From IMG/VR virus record IMGVR_UViG_3300009091_000363, positions 1 through 27,198 of that record: 27,198 bases of DNA; one strand, written 5' to 3'. Shown piece after piece: positions 14,870 through 22,833 of this stretch; the first letter of the stretch is position 1, and each line of letters begins with the position of its first letter. The position numbers were made by a program, and so were the translations under genes. Source of the stretch: a virus. A model generated the notes under the pieces. It did no database searches, was not told the DNA's origin, and saw only the letters and a program-made list of their open reading frames with translations.

Positions 14870-15701
14870 TGCCGTGGGTGGAAGTGTTGCCATAAGCTAT
14901 ATACAGCACTTACAAAAGTTAGGTCATTATGTCATTGGTATTGATATGAATGATGATATTCCAGGTAAACATTATTGTGATGAATTTCACAAGGTGGACC
15001 CGTGCCATATTCGTTATATCACCGATATTGATTATGATCTATTTTTTCCTTTCATTGATGAAGAATTACTTTTATGCATGAATGATAAAAGGATAATTCA
15101 ATGTGATCATGAAACAAATATGACATGTATAAATAAACATTTTTTATATCAATATTGTATATCCCATGATATTAAGGTACCGGCTTTAAGTAGTGTAATG
15201 GATAAATACGGATTTGTTAGGGGTATTTATTCAAGAGGGTCCAAAGAGGCCTTTTTAACAACCGATTTTAGACAATATATGTTGAGTGGTAAATACATAG
15301 TCCAGAAGTTTATTCAAGGTATAGAGTATACCATAGATTGTTTGGTGAATCTAAATGGTGAATTTATATTTTGTGTACCCAGGAAACGAGTAAATTTTAC
15401 TAATGTTTCCCTGCAGGGCGAAATTGATATGAGGCAGGATCTAATTGATTTTACAAAAGATATTGTAAGTAAAATAAAATTTAAAGGTCCTATTAATATT
15501 CAGGTTATAGTTAGAGATAATGAAATTTACCTCATAGAAATAAATCCTAGATTAGCGGGGTCGGCTATATTTAGTATTATGGCGGGGTTTGATATTATAA
15601 AGGATTCAATAGATATTTGGTCCGGGAATTATTATAAATCAGATTATAATATCCAAGATAAAAAGAAAGTGTATAGGTATTTAACGGAATGGTCGGATTA
15701 G
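14853..15701 (+). CDS. ATP-grasp ligase (carbamoyl-phosphate-synthase-like)
   Basis: A 282-residue protein of the ATP-grasp fold, whose members join a carboxylate to an amine or similar group using ATP. The N-terminal pre-ATP domain begins MKIMISAVGGSVAISYIQ. IVQKFIQGIEYTID and the metal-site strand EINPRLAGSA in the last part are typical of the fold. Such genes occur in polysaccharide clusters and may attach an amino acid or other acid to a sugar amine. AGGAGGG lies just before the ATG at 14853, so I prefer it to a start at 14802. It overlaps the following HAD gene by 13 bases. Confidence 0.78.
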   Translation: MKIMISAVGGSVAISYIQHLQKLGHYVIGIDMNDDIPGKHYCDEFHKVDPCHIRYITDIDYDLFFPFIDEELLLCMNDKRIIQCDHETNMTCINKHFLYQYCISHDIKVPALSSVMDKYGFVRGIYSRGSKEAFLTTDFRQYMLSGKYIVQKFIQGIEYTIDCLVNLNGEFIFCVPRKRVNFTNVSLQGEIDMRQDLIDFTKDIVSKIKFKGPINIQVIVRDNEIYLIEINPRLAGSAIFSIMAGFDIIKDSIDIWSGNYYKSDYNIQDKKKVYRYLTEWSD

Positions 15702-16210
15702 TATTTGATTTGGATGATACCTTGTATGATTCAAAACAATTTGTATTTGCAGGGTTTGAAGAAATTTGCAAAAAAATATCTGTGGAGATGCTTAAAAATT
15801 TTTATGATATTGACCCTAATAAAGTTATGCATAGATTTGGTAATTCTATTTATAGAGGTATTAAACCTAAATTGACTTTGTATCCTTGGGTAAATCCGTT
15901 ATTTAAAATTTTAACTTGCCCAGTAGGACTGATAACAAACGGTGACAAGGAAACACAAAATAATAAAATTGATATTTTAGGGATTCGTAAATATTTTGAT
16001 CATATTATAATTTTAGATGATCCTAAATTTTATAAACCTAATCCGTCGTCATTACAAATAATGTCAGACGTGTTAAAAATAGATAAAGCGTGTTATGTTG
16101 GCGATAGAGAAAGCGATAAAAAATTTGCTGAAAATGCCGACGCCTATTTTATTGATGTAAAGGAGGATAAATTCATTGAACGTATTATGTATTGTTGCCC
16201 ACCCCGATGA
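15689..16210 (+). CDS. HAD-superfamily phosphatase
   Basis: A 173-residue HAD hydrolase with all four motifs: FDLDDTLYDS (6-15), LITNGD in the middle, KPNPS (Lys motif) and YVGDRESD near the end. A short helical cap is inserted after motif I. Likely substrate is a phosphorylated sugar or intermediate. It overlaps the ATP-grasp gene at its start and the PIG-L gene at its end, so the three appear coupled. It is larger than and not closely similar to the HAD protein at 12673. Confidence 0.8.
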   Translation: MVGLVFDLDDTLYDSKQFVFAGFEEICKKISVEMLKNFYDIDPNKVMHRFGNSIYRGIKPKLTLYPWVNPLFKILTCPVGLITNGDKETQNNKIDILGIRKYFDHIIILDDPKFYKPNPSSLQIMSDVLKIDKACYVGDRESDKKFAENADAYFIDVKEDKFIERIMYCCPPR

Positions 16211-16796
16211 TGAAATTTTGGGATGCGGTGGAACACTTAGTAAACATGTTGAAAATGGTGATAACGTATTAGTTGTTATAATGTCCACCGGCGGCCGTGA
16301 AGTTGATTTAAAAACTGAGGCGTCCTTAGCTTCAAAGATTATTGGGTATAACTTATCTTTTGAAAATTACCCCGATCAGGGTTTTGATGGTGTGCCTATT
16401 TTGGATATTATACAAAATATTGAACAATATATAAAAGTGTATAAACCAGAGATCATTTATACACATAGCAACCATGATTTAAATAAAGATCATAGGCTTA
16501 TATTTGAGGCCGTGTTGACAGCGGCAAGGCCTTGTAATTCTCATTTAGTTAAGCAAATATACAGTTTTGAAATATTATCCAGTACAGAATGGGGGTTTAC
16601 ATCGTTTAAGCCTCAAATGTTTGTTGAAATTGATATTGATAAAAAATTATTAGCAATGGATTGTTATAAAAGCGAATTAAGGGGTTATCCACACCCTCGA
16701 AGTTGGCAAATTATAAAAGAGAAAGCGTCGGTAAATGGTAGTATAGTATTAAAAAATTATTGTGAAACTTTTGAAATAGTAAGGGTGATAAAATAA
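16176..16796 (+). CDS. PIG-L/LmbE family sugar N-deacetylase
   Basis: Zinc-dependent deacetylase that removes N-acetyl groups from amino sugars. AHPDDE (8-13) near the start is the family hallmark, and a second zinc-site motif, HSNHDLNKDHR, follows in mid-protein. Its 206 residues are normal length. It starts at TTG (16176), justified by AAGGAGG (16160-16166) nine bases upstream. A TTG start could also lower expression. It overlaps the HAD gene. In this context it may deacetylate a diacetamido sugar to free an amine for the ATP-grasp ligase or another acyl group. Confidence 0.85.
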   Translation: MNVLCIVAHPDDEILGCGGTLSKHVENGDNVLVVIMSTGGREVDLKTEASLASKIIGYNLSFENYPDQGFDGVPILDIIQNIEQYIKVYKPEIIYTHSNHDLNKDHRLIFEAVLTAARPCNSHLVKQIYSFEILSSTEWGFTSFKPQMFVEIDIDKKLLAMDCYKSELRGYPHPRSWQIIKEKASVNGSIVLKNYCETFEIVRVIK

Positions 16797-16797
16797 A

Positions 16798-18048
16798 ATG
16801 AACATATTAATTTTAGGGGATCATAAATTTATAGCTGAAGCAGGAAGAACTATAAAAGATCATAAATTATTTTGTATAGTTGGGGATAGATTGACATTAC
16901 CCCTTAAAAAGAAGCTTTTACAAATTAATAAAAATATGACTTTACATCCCCATAAAAAGTTGAAGAATTTTAATTTCTTTAGAACTGTAGACTGGACCAA
17001 AGTAACACCGTTAGATCAATATACAATTGAAGGTATGAGAGATTGTGAAAGCGAAGTTATGAAAATGTATGAACGTATCAAATCCATTAAGCCAAATGAC
17101 AGCTTTGACACACGTAAAAGTCATTATTTGGCCTGTTTACGTTATTGGTCGTATTATTTAGCAGTAAATAAAATTGATGTCTTCTTGGCGGCTTTTGTAC
17201 CTCATATGGGGTATGATTATGTTATTTATAATCTGTGTAAGTTTAAGGGGATCAAGACATTTACCAATTATTTTTTATTCCCTGATTGGGGTTATTTTAT
17301 TGAATCAATTAAAGATCCAATGGCAGGCTTTGAGCCTCTTTATGGTAATTTTAAATATCCCCGATTAAAGAGCATATTTGAAGAATATTTAAATAATAAG
17401 CCTTTAAGTTATAAACCTATTACCATTCCCAATGTCCCTCGTGTCGTTGAATTTCAAAAAAAAGTAAGGATCATGTATAAGGATTTATTTGATTTTTATA
17501 AATCATGTTGTAAAAAGTTTGATATTAGTAAGCCTTTTATTTACGTGCCATTGCATTATCAATATGAAGCTTCAACATGTCCATTAGGGGGAGTCTTCGT
17601 TGATCAATTGTTAATGATTGAAATTCTTAGCTTCACGGGTTATACAATTTACGTCAAGGAACACCCTCACATGTCAAAGAATCGATCAATAGCTTATTAT
17701 AACAGGCTTACAAAAATGCGGAATGTTCATTTAATACCAGTGGAAACTAACCATTACACATTGATTGATAAGGCTTTTGCTGTGGCTACCGTAACAGGGA
17801 CCGCCGGATGGGAGACAATTTTGAAAGGAAAATGTTGTTTATTGTTTGGTAATATTTATTATCAATATTTACCCGGTTGTTTTTCTGTTGGATCATATCC
17901 GGATGTAATGCGAGCCATTCAAGAAATTAGAAGTTTTAAATTTGATAAGGAAAAAGTAGAGGCATATTTAAAGGGTTTAGAGCCATTTTTACATCCTTTA
18001 AATTATAATTCTATGATACTTAAATTCAAAGAAAGGATAGGAATTTAA
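16798..18048 (+). CDS. KpsC/KpsS-like capsule glycosyltransferase
   Basis: A 416-residue protein resembling the capsule polysaccharide biosynthesis family (PF05159) to which beta-Kdo transferases KpsC and KpsS belong. Its second half holds FIYVPLHYQYEAS, YVKEHPHMSK and VATVTGTAGWETILKGK, the conserved substrate and nucleotide-site segments of this fold. Family members use CMP-activated sugars, so CMP-pseudaminic acid or a relative is the natural donor here. No signal peptide or membrane segment is seen, so it would act on the cytoplasmic face. It abuts the next gene with no gap. Confidence 0.75.
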   Translation: MNILILGDHKFIAEAGRTIKDHKLFCIVGDRLTLPLKKKLLQINKNMTLHPHKKLKNFNFFRTVDWTKVTPLDQYTIEGMRDCESEVMKMYERIKSIKPNDSFDTRKSHYLACLRYWSYYLAVNKIDVFLAAFVPHMGYDYVIYNLCKFKGIKTFTNYFLFPDWGYFIESIKDPMAGFEPLYGNFKYPRLKSIFEEYLNNKPLSYKPITIPNVPRVVEFQKKVRIMYKDLFDFYKSCCKKFDISKPFIYVPLHYQYEASTCPLGGVFVDQLLMIEILSFTGYTIYVKEHPHMSKNRSIAYYNRLTKMRNVHLIPVETNHYTLIDKAFAVATVTGTAGWETILKGKCCLLFGNIYYQYLPGCFSVGSYPDVMRAIQEIRSFKFDKEKVEAYLKGLEPFLHPLNYNSMILKFKERIGI

Positions 18049-18885
18049 ATGGTTAAATTAAACAAATATGGTTACTATGAATTAACCAATATGCCCAGTG
18101 AAGAAGAATTAAATTATTATTATTCAACCTATTACCAGGATAATAAAAGCGCTTCTTACAAACAAGAATATACACAATTGGAAAAGGATTTTTTTAAGGC
18201 TAAATTACAACAAAAACACATGTTATGTGGATCATTCACAAGTTTTTTGGATGTTGGTTGCGGCGAAGGATTCGCTTTAAAATATTTCCACGATAAAGGG
18301 TATACCGTCAAAGGCATTGATTACAGTGATGCAGGATTATTAAAACATAATCCAGATATGAAGGGGTTTATTGATATTGGTAATATTTTTGATATCCTAG
18401 AACATATGACAGAAAAGTTTGACATTGTTAATCTTGATAATGTTTTGGAACATGTAAGAGAGCCCAGGAAACTTTTAGAAAAATGCATCGAAGTGTGTTC
18501 TAAAAAGATTATTATCAAAGTACCAAATGACTTTTCGTATTTTCAAAGGTATGTTATGGGGATTCGAAAAGTTGAAAAAAATTATTGGGTAGTTACCCCG
18601 GATCATATTAATTATTTTAATAAAGATGGTTTAATTAATTTATGTAAGGCTGTAGGCCTTGAAAAAGAATTTATTTTAGGTAATTATTTAACTGAATTTT
18701 ATGCCTTACATAAAGATACTAACTACTTAGAAACACCGAGTTTGGGACGGGAATGTCACTTTGCTCGATGTCATGAAGAAGTTTTATTTAATAAGATAGG
18801 TATTAAAGAAACAATAGAATTGTACAAGGTCTATGGAAAAATGGGTCTTGGAAGAGAAATTATAGGAGGTTTTACAAAATGTTAA
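18049..18885 (+). CDS. SAM-dependent methyltransferase, class I
   Basis: A 278-residue methyltransferase with the SAM motif LDVGCGEG (67-74), GIDYSD following it and NVLEHVREP in mid-protein. The layout is that of small-molecule or sugar methyltransferases of the Methyltransf_23 type. The N-terminal YYSTYYQ region is typical of those in polysaccharide clusters. It could methylate a sugar hydroxyl or a chain end. The C-terminal 80 residues have no recognised domain. It overlaps the following methyltransferase by seven bases. Confidence 0.82.
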   Translation: MVKLNKYGYYELTNMPSEEELNYYYSTYYQDNKSASYKQEYTQLEKDFFKAKLQQKHMLCGSFTSFLDVGCGEGFALKYFHDKGYTVKGIDYSDAGLLKHNPDMKGFIDIGNIFDILEHMTEKFDIVNLDNVLEHVREPRKLLEKCIEVCSKKIIIKVPNDFSYFQRYVMGIRKVEKNYWVVTPDHINYFNKDGLINLCKAVGLEKEFILGNYLTEFYALHKDTNYLETPSLGRECHFARCHEEVLFNKIGIKETIELYKVYGKMGLGREIIGGFTKC

Positions 18886-19484
18886 AAGAATATTTAGGAA
18901 TTGATCATACTAGAAATGGGTGGCTTGAAAGTCAAGAATTAAGCCATGATTTTTGGAGAAATCCAGATTCAACAAATCAGCCTGAAGAATATGCAAAATA
19001 TGAAGATAGATCCGCGTATATATTAAAACAATTTAGAGATTTTGATATTAAACATGATGCAAAAATATTAGAAATAGGATGTAATTGTGGCCGTAATTTA
19101 AACTATTTAGAAGGTGCCGGATATAAAAATTTAACTGGTATAGAAATTAATGAGGACGCCATAGAATTTGGCAAAAACTTTTATAAAAATGATAACTATA
19201 AAGTAATTAATAGCCCAGTTGAAAATATTATTGAAGGCCTTGGCGACTTTGATTTAATATTTACTTGTGCCGTATTAATGCATATCCACCCACAACAAGC
19301 CGATTATGTTTTTAGTACTATGAGAAAATTAGCTAATAAGATAATAATAATTGAGGACACTTTAGTAAACAGAGATTACAAGGCTATATTTGAGCAAGAT
19401 GGCTTAATGTTAATAAGAGAAGAATTAACTAAATATTTTATTCCGTGTCCAACTAAAATGGTAACTCAGGTATTCGTCAAATGA
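18879..19484 (+). CDS. SAM-dependent methyltransferase, Pse-methylase-like
   Basis: A 201-residue class I methyltransferase with ILEIGCNCGRNL (63-74) and VLMHIHPQQ in mid-protein. Both segments resemble those of the methylase at 13818 (EYGANIGLNI and LLIHISPDD), so the two may be distant paralogues. It lies directly after another methyltransferase and overlaps both neighbours. Its target is unknown; methylation of a sugar or chain terminus is plausible. Length is compact, with no additional domain. Confidence 0.8.
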   Translation: MLKEYLGIDHTRNGWLESQELSHDFWRNPDSTNQPEEYAKYEDRSAYILKQFRDFDIKHDAKILEIGCNCGRNLNYLEGAGYKNLTGIEINEDAIEFGKNFYKNDNYKVINSPVENIIEGLGDFDLIFTCAVLMHIHPQQADYVFSTMRKLANKIIIIEDTLVNRDYKAIFEQDGLMLIREELTKYFIPCPTKMVTQVFVK

Positions 19485-20155
19485 TTGACGTAATTTATTT
19501 ATGTGCAGGGGTTGGCAAACGCGCCAACCTCGGTTATCCTAAGCAATTTTTAAGTTTGCACGGCAAACCATTATTAATACACGGATTAGAAACATTAAGA
19601 AGGATAAAAGAAATAGGGGAAATTATTATTCCTTGCCCTGAAGAAAACCGACAAAAAATATTGAAGGCTTGTTTTAACTACAATATTGATCATGTGATTG
19701 TATGCCAAGGCGGTGATACTCGTCAAGATTCTAGTTATCTAGGTTTAAGCGAAGTTGTTACTGATGAAGTATTAATTTGTGAAGCAGTTAGGCCTTTTAT
19801 GAGTTTAAATTTAATTAAAAAAGTTCTGGATTGCGAAAATGAATTTGTAGTACCAATTAGCCAAATGTACGCCTCGGTAATAGATTGTTGTGGAAATAGT
19901 TTTGACAGGAATACCATTGGACCCGTTCAAATGCCACAAAAATATAATACCCAACTATTGAATCACGGACATGTTAAGGCTAGAGTGAATGAAAAATTTG
20001 ATTATACAGACGACGCCGCTTTAATCATTAATGAATTAGGGTTAATCCCTAAAATTGTAAAGGGTGATGATGTAAATATTAAGATAACGACCCCTCTTGA
20101 TGTTTACATTGCTGAAGCTATTTATAAATATTTACAAGGAGAAAAACAAGAATGA
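19481..20155 (+). CDS. IspD/TarI-like cytidylyltransferase
   Basis: This 224-residue enzyme would make a CDP-activated polyol phosphate from CTP. It has the IspD-family N-terminus CAGVGKRANLGYPKQ (8-22), a mid-protein QGGDTRQDSSYLG and a C-terminal NIKITTPLD. In the family TarI makes CDP-ribitol for teichoic acids and IspD makes CDP-methylerythritol for isoprenoids. The following gene encodes an SDR reductase, a pairing found fused in Haemophilus Bcs1, which makes CDP-ribitol. That makes CDP-ribitol, or another polyol, the best guess here. It overlaps both neighbours by four bases. Confidence 0.82.
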   Translation: MIDVIYLCAGVGKRANLGYPKQFLSLHGKPLLIHGLETLRRIKEIGEIIIPCPEENRQKILKACFNYNIDHVIVCQGGDTRQDSSYLGLSEVVTDEVLICEAVRPFMSLNLIKKVLDCENEFVVPISQMYASVIDCCGNSFDRNTIGPVQMPQKYNTQLLNHGHVKARVNEKFDYTDDAALIINELGLIPKIVKGDDVNIKITTPLDVYIAEAIYKYLQGEKQE

Positions 20156-20769
20156 AATCAATAATTATTACAGGATCAAATAGGGGATTAGGTAAAGAAG
20201 TAGCGAGAGAATCAAGTAAAAGGGGTTATTTTTATTATCCAATTTGTAGGTGGAACGATATAGATGTTACCGACTATGAGGCATTGAGTAATTTTTATAA
20301 AGAAATGGAATTACCCGAAGCGCTTATAAACAATGCCGGGATTTATAAAGGTGGATCTATATTAGAAATGAATGTCCAGGACTGGCAAGAAGTTATCAAT
20401 GTAAATCTAAATGGGATTTTTAATAATTCAAAGCTATATGCTGAATTGTGTATAAAAAATAAAATTCCAGGTAAAATTATTAATATTGCTTCGACTGCCG
20501 GGTTAGGTGCTAGGCCTGGACGGTCAGCCTATGCGGCTAGTAAAGCCGCGGTTATAAATTTAAGTTTAAGCCTATCCGAGGAATTAAAAGGATATGGGAT
20601 AAAAGTTTTTTGTTTATGTCCAGGTGCTTTTAATTCAGATATGAGGCGTCAAATTGCCCCCGACGACGATTTTGATAATATGCTAAAGCCTTCGTTCTTA
20701 GCTTCGTTCATCATGGATTTAGTAGAAGACGGAAAATTTTTAGATAGCCAGGTGGTGAAATTATGTTAG
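20152..20769 (+). CDS. Short-chain dehydrogenase/reductase (Bcs1 reductase-domain-like)
   Basis: A 205-residue NAD(P)-dependent oxidoreductase. It shows the cofactor motif TGSNRGLG (7-14), NNAG (60-63), catalytic Ser114, Tyr127 and Lys131 (YAASK), and CPGAFNSD after it. In Haemophilus Bcs1 a similar domain reduces ribulose 5-phosphate to ribitol 5-phosphate before the cytidylyl transfer by the fused IspD domain. Coupled ATGA overlap with the IspD-like gene supports that pairing. It is slightly shorter than typical SDRs (about 250). Substrate is inferred from context. Confidence 0.82.
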   Translation: MKSIIITGSNRGLGKEVARESSKRGYFYYPICRWNDIDVTDYEALSNFYKEMELPEALINNAGIYKGGSILEMNVQDWQEVINVNLNGIFNNSKLYAELCIKNKIPGKIINIASTAGLGARPGRSAYAASKAAVINLSLSLSEELKGYGIKVFCLCPGAFNSDMRRQIAPDDDFDNMLKPSFLASFIMDLVEDGKFLDSQVVKLC

Positions 20770-21893
20770 TTAACGTTATGAATAAAGCTCACTTTGATAT
20801 TTGTGTAGGTCAATGGACATTTAGACCTTACGAAGAAATAATAATAAATGTTGGGCCTATGGATTTCGATTTTAAAATGATACGAGCTAATCCTAATTTA
20901 AGAGTAGGAAAATTAAACAATGCACAGTATATTAAGAAACATAAATTATATTTGGGTAGTAAATTTAATTTTGCCTACGACGATAACGATGTAAATATTG
21001 GATTTGCCTATAAATACGCCATTGAAGCACTAGCGGACCCGATAATTAAACATTTACCACAAGAAGACACGGGATATCATAGTCGTCCTGTTCCCGGTAA
21101 AGGAGGTAAGGGATTAAATTGTAGGTTTTTTTCAAGTCTACGAATTAATCAACAAGGTAAAACCCCGGTTGGACCTCGTGACGTTTTTATAAGTCATGGA
21201 ATCGGTGATAAAAACTATTGGATAGGACCTAACATCCAAGATTATAAATACGCATTTTGCCCGGGTCCTGCCTGGGAAAACAGAATGAGAAAAACCGGGT
21301 ACAAAGGGGCAATTTTTCAAGTTGGGTATACTAAACTTGATCCACTTTTTAATGGTGAATATGTGAAAAATTCCACGGATAAAATAGTTGTGGCGTGGTT
21401 ACCTACACATGGATATAACAACAAGCATCGGGGACGATCTAGTTTTCCTATGTTTACCCGTTTTATAAATCAGATATCTAAAGATTATCAGTTTGTTGAT
21501 GGTATGCATCCAACGACAAAATTACATAATAAAGAAAAGAATTACCCTACTATGCAATTATTGATTGATGCTGATGTTGTCATTGCTGACGCGGGTAGTA
21601 CAGTATATGAAGCGTGGGCCTTGGGTAAACCTGTGATATTCCCTGATTGGATTTGTAAAGATGATGTCTTAGGACATTTTAAGACAGATAAGAATAACTT
21701 GGAATATATTATTTATGATAAATCTATTGGGTATCATGCTAATAACATGAAAGAGTTAAATAAAATGATTGAAATCGCGGCAAGCGATGGAATGCAACAA
21801 CCAGAAATAGAATTAATGGAAAATATCTTTCCACAAAAATTGAGAGGTAAGAGCGGTGAGGTTGCCGCCAAGGTTTTAAATGAACTCTATTAA
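20763..21893 (+). CDS. TagB/TagF-like polyol-phosphate transferase
   Basis: A 376-residue protein whose C-terminal half resembles CDP-glycerol/ribitol phosphotransferases of teichoic acid synthesis. WLPTHGYNNKHRG, the DGMHPTTKLH segment and DADVVIADAGSTVYEAW match the conserved GT-B nucleotide-site region of TagF, TarF and TarL. The donor could be the CDP-polyol made by the two preceding genes. No membrane segment is visible; the known enzymes are peripheral membrane proteins. The N-terminal 150 residues are not recognised. It overlaps the SDR gene and the following Rha-like gene. Confidence 0.65.
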   Translation: MLVNVMNKAHFDICVGQWTFRPYEEIIINVGPMDFDFKMIRANPNLRVGKLNNAQYIKKHKLYLGSKFNFAYDDNDVNIGFAYKYAIEALADPIIKHLPQEDTGYHSRPVPGKGGKGLNCRFFSSLRINQQGKTPVGPRDVFISHGIGDKNYWIGPNIQDYKYAFCPGPAWENRMRKTGYKGAIFQVGYTKLDPLFNGEYVKNSTDKIVVAWLPTHGYNNKHRGRSSFPMFTRFINQISKDYQFVDGMHPTTKLHNKEKNYPTMQLLIDADVVIADAGSTVYEAWALGKPVIFPDWICKDDVLGHFKTDKNNLEYIIYDKSIGYHANNMKELNKMIEIAASDGMQQPEIELMENIFPQKLRGKSGEVAAKVLNELY

Positions 21894-22143
21894 ATTGGCC
21901 GAAAAATTAAATATGTCCCATTTTTCAATTTATCGAATTATATGTTTACATAGAATTTACTTTGAAGAATTAGGGCCGATTAAAGAAAAAAAGTTATTGC
22001 CAGGTAAAAACACTAAAGGGGGTCGGCCTATAATCTTTGTTAAGCATTTAAATCAACTTCAAATTAACTTCTTGATAAGTTTACTTAAGAATACCCCGGA
22101 AACCTGTAAATTAAAATTTAAAACAATTAAATCTATGTTATAA
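21880..22143 (+). CDS. Rha-like phage regulatory DNA-binding protein
   Basis: An 87-residue protein resembling the N-terminal Rha (pRha) domain of phage regulators. An LAEKLNMSHFSIYR helix-turn-helix segment is followed by FEELGPI, then GGRPIIFV and a helix with LNQLQINFLISLLKNT. It lacks any C-terminal domain. It overlaps the TagF-like gene by 14 bases, so it is co-expressed with the cassette. It lies just before the promoter at 22154 and could regulate it, which is inference from position. Confidence 0.55.
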   Translation: MNSIKLAEKLNMSHFSIYRIICLHRIYFEELGPIKEKKLLPGKNTKGGRPIIFVKHLNQLQINFLISLLKNTPETCKLKFKTIKSML

Positions 22144-22153
22144 TCAAATTACG

Positions 22154-22182
22154 TTGACAAACGGTATGTTGCCAAACATAAA
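22154..22182 (+). promoter_or_regulatory. Promoter of the scaffold and capsid genes
   Basis: TTGACA (22154-22159) and CATAAA (22177-22182) lie 17 bases apart, a perfect -35 and a four-of-six -10. The site sits in the only gap between the cassette and the scaffold gene. It would let the head and tail genes be expressed independently of the sugar genes. GGAAGAGG follows as ribosome binding site for the ATG at 22203. Confidence 0.65.
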
Positions 22183-22202
22183 AAATGGAAGAGGTATTAA
22201 AA

Positions 22203-22811
22203 ATGAAATTAAAAAAATTACTAACAATAATGTTGTTAGGTCCATTATTCCCAGTTCTTAGGATAGAAGGGGAAGAAGGAAAAGAAGAACCAGAGCCAGA
22301 AGAAAAACCAGAAGAACCCGAAGAAAAACAAGAGCCAGCAAAAACTTTTTCCCAGCAAGAAATTGATAAAATTATCGAAAAGCGTTTGAGTCGCGAACGT
22401 AAAGCCTGGAAAAAACAGGTTGACGATGAAAAACTCAAGGCCCAAATGTCTGTTGAAGAAAGATTAAAGGCAGAAAAGGGCGAAGCTGAGAATAAAGCAA
22501 CCGAGGCAATTGTCAAGGCCAACCAACGCTTGGTTAGGTCTGAAATTCTTAATAAAGCGGCGAATTTAGGGGTCATTGATACCGATGCGGCTTATAAGTT
22601 ATTAGATAAGGATGATATTGATGTTGATGATGATGGAAACGTCACGGGAGTAGAAGAAGCCATAAAAGCTTTAATTACTGCAAAACCCTATTTGATCAAA
22701 AAAACATCTTCAGACGATACAAACAAATCCGGGGATGATCAGCAAGGTAGTAATAACAAAAAAAAGTCCGTGTCCTTGAATGATTTAATCAGGAGGGCCA
22801 CGGGTCGATAA
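22203..22811 (+). CDS. Capsid scaffolding protein
   Basis: Scaffolds guide capsid assembly and leave or are digested before DNA fills the head. This 202-residue protein has the usual make-up: a very acidic Pro/Glu-rich stretch (about 20-45), a long coiled-coil-like helix with SQQEIDKIIEKRL and SVEERLKAEK, then a globular part and a basic C-terminus (SLNDLIRRATGR) that can bind the shell. It precedes the major capsid gene directly. I chose 22203 over 22185 because GGAAGAGG is then at a suitable distance. It resembles the DUF4355/gp20-type scaffolds. Confidence 0.83.
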   Translation: MKLKKLLTIMLLGPLFPVLRIEGEEGKEEPEPEEKPEEPEEKQEPAKTFSQQEIDKIIEKRLSRERKAWKKQVDDEKLKAQMSVEERLKAEKGEAENKATEAIVKANQRLVRSEILNKAANLGVIDTDAAYKLLDKDDIDVDDDGNVTGVEEAIKALITAKPYLIKKTSSDDTNKSGDDQQGSNNKKKSVSLNDLIRRATGR

Positions 22812-22833
22812 TTAAAGAAAAGGATGTGTTCAT

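Noticed and set aside
17174-17368. 64-residue + strand frame within the KpsC-like gene
   Set aside because: It is an out-of-frame shadow with no ribosome binding site inside a well-supported gene.
22133-22576. 147-residue minus-strand frame
   Set aside because: Its Ser/Phe-rich repeats are the reverse complement of the acidic Glu/Pro stretch of the scaffold gene.
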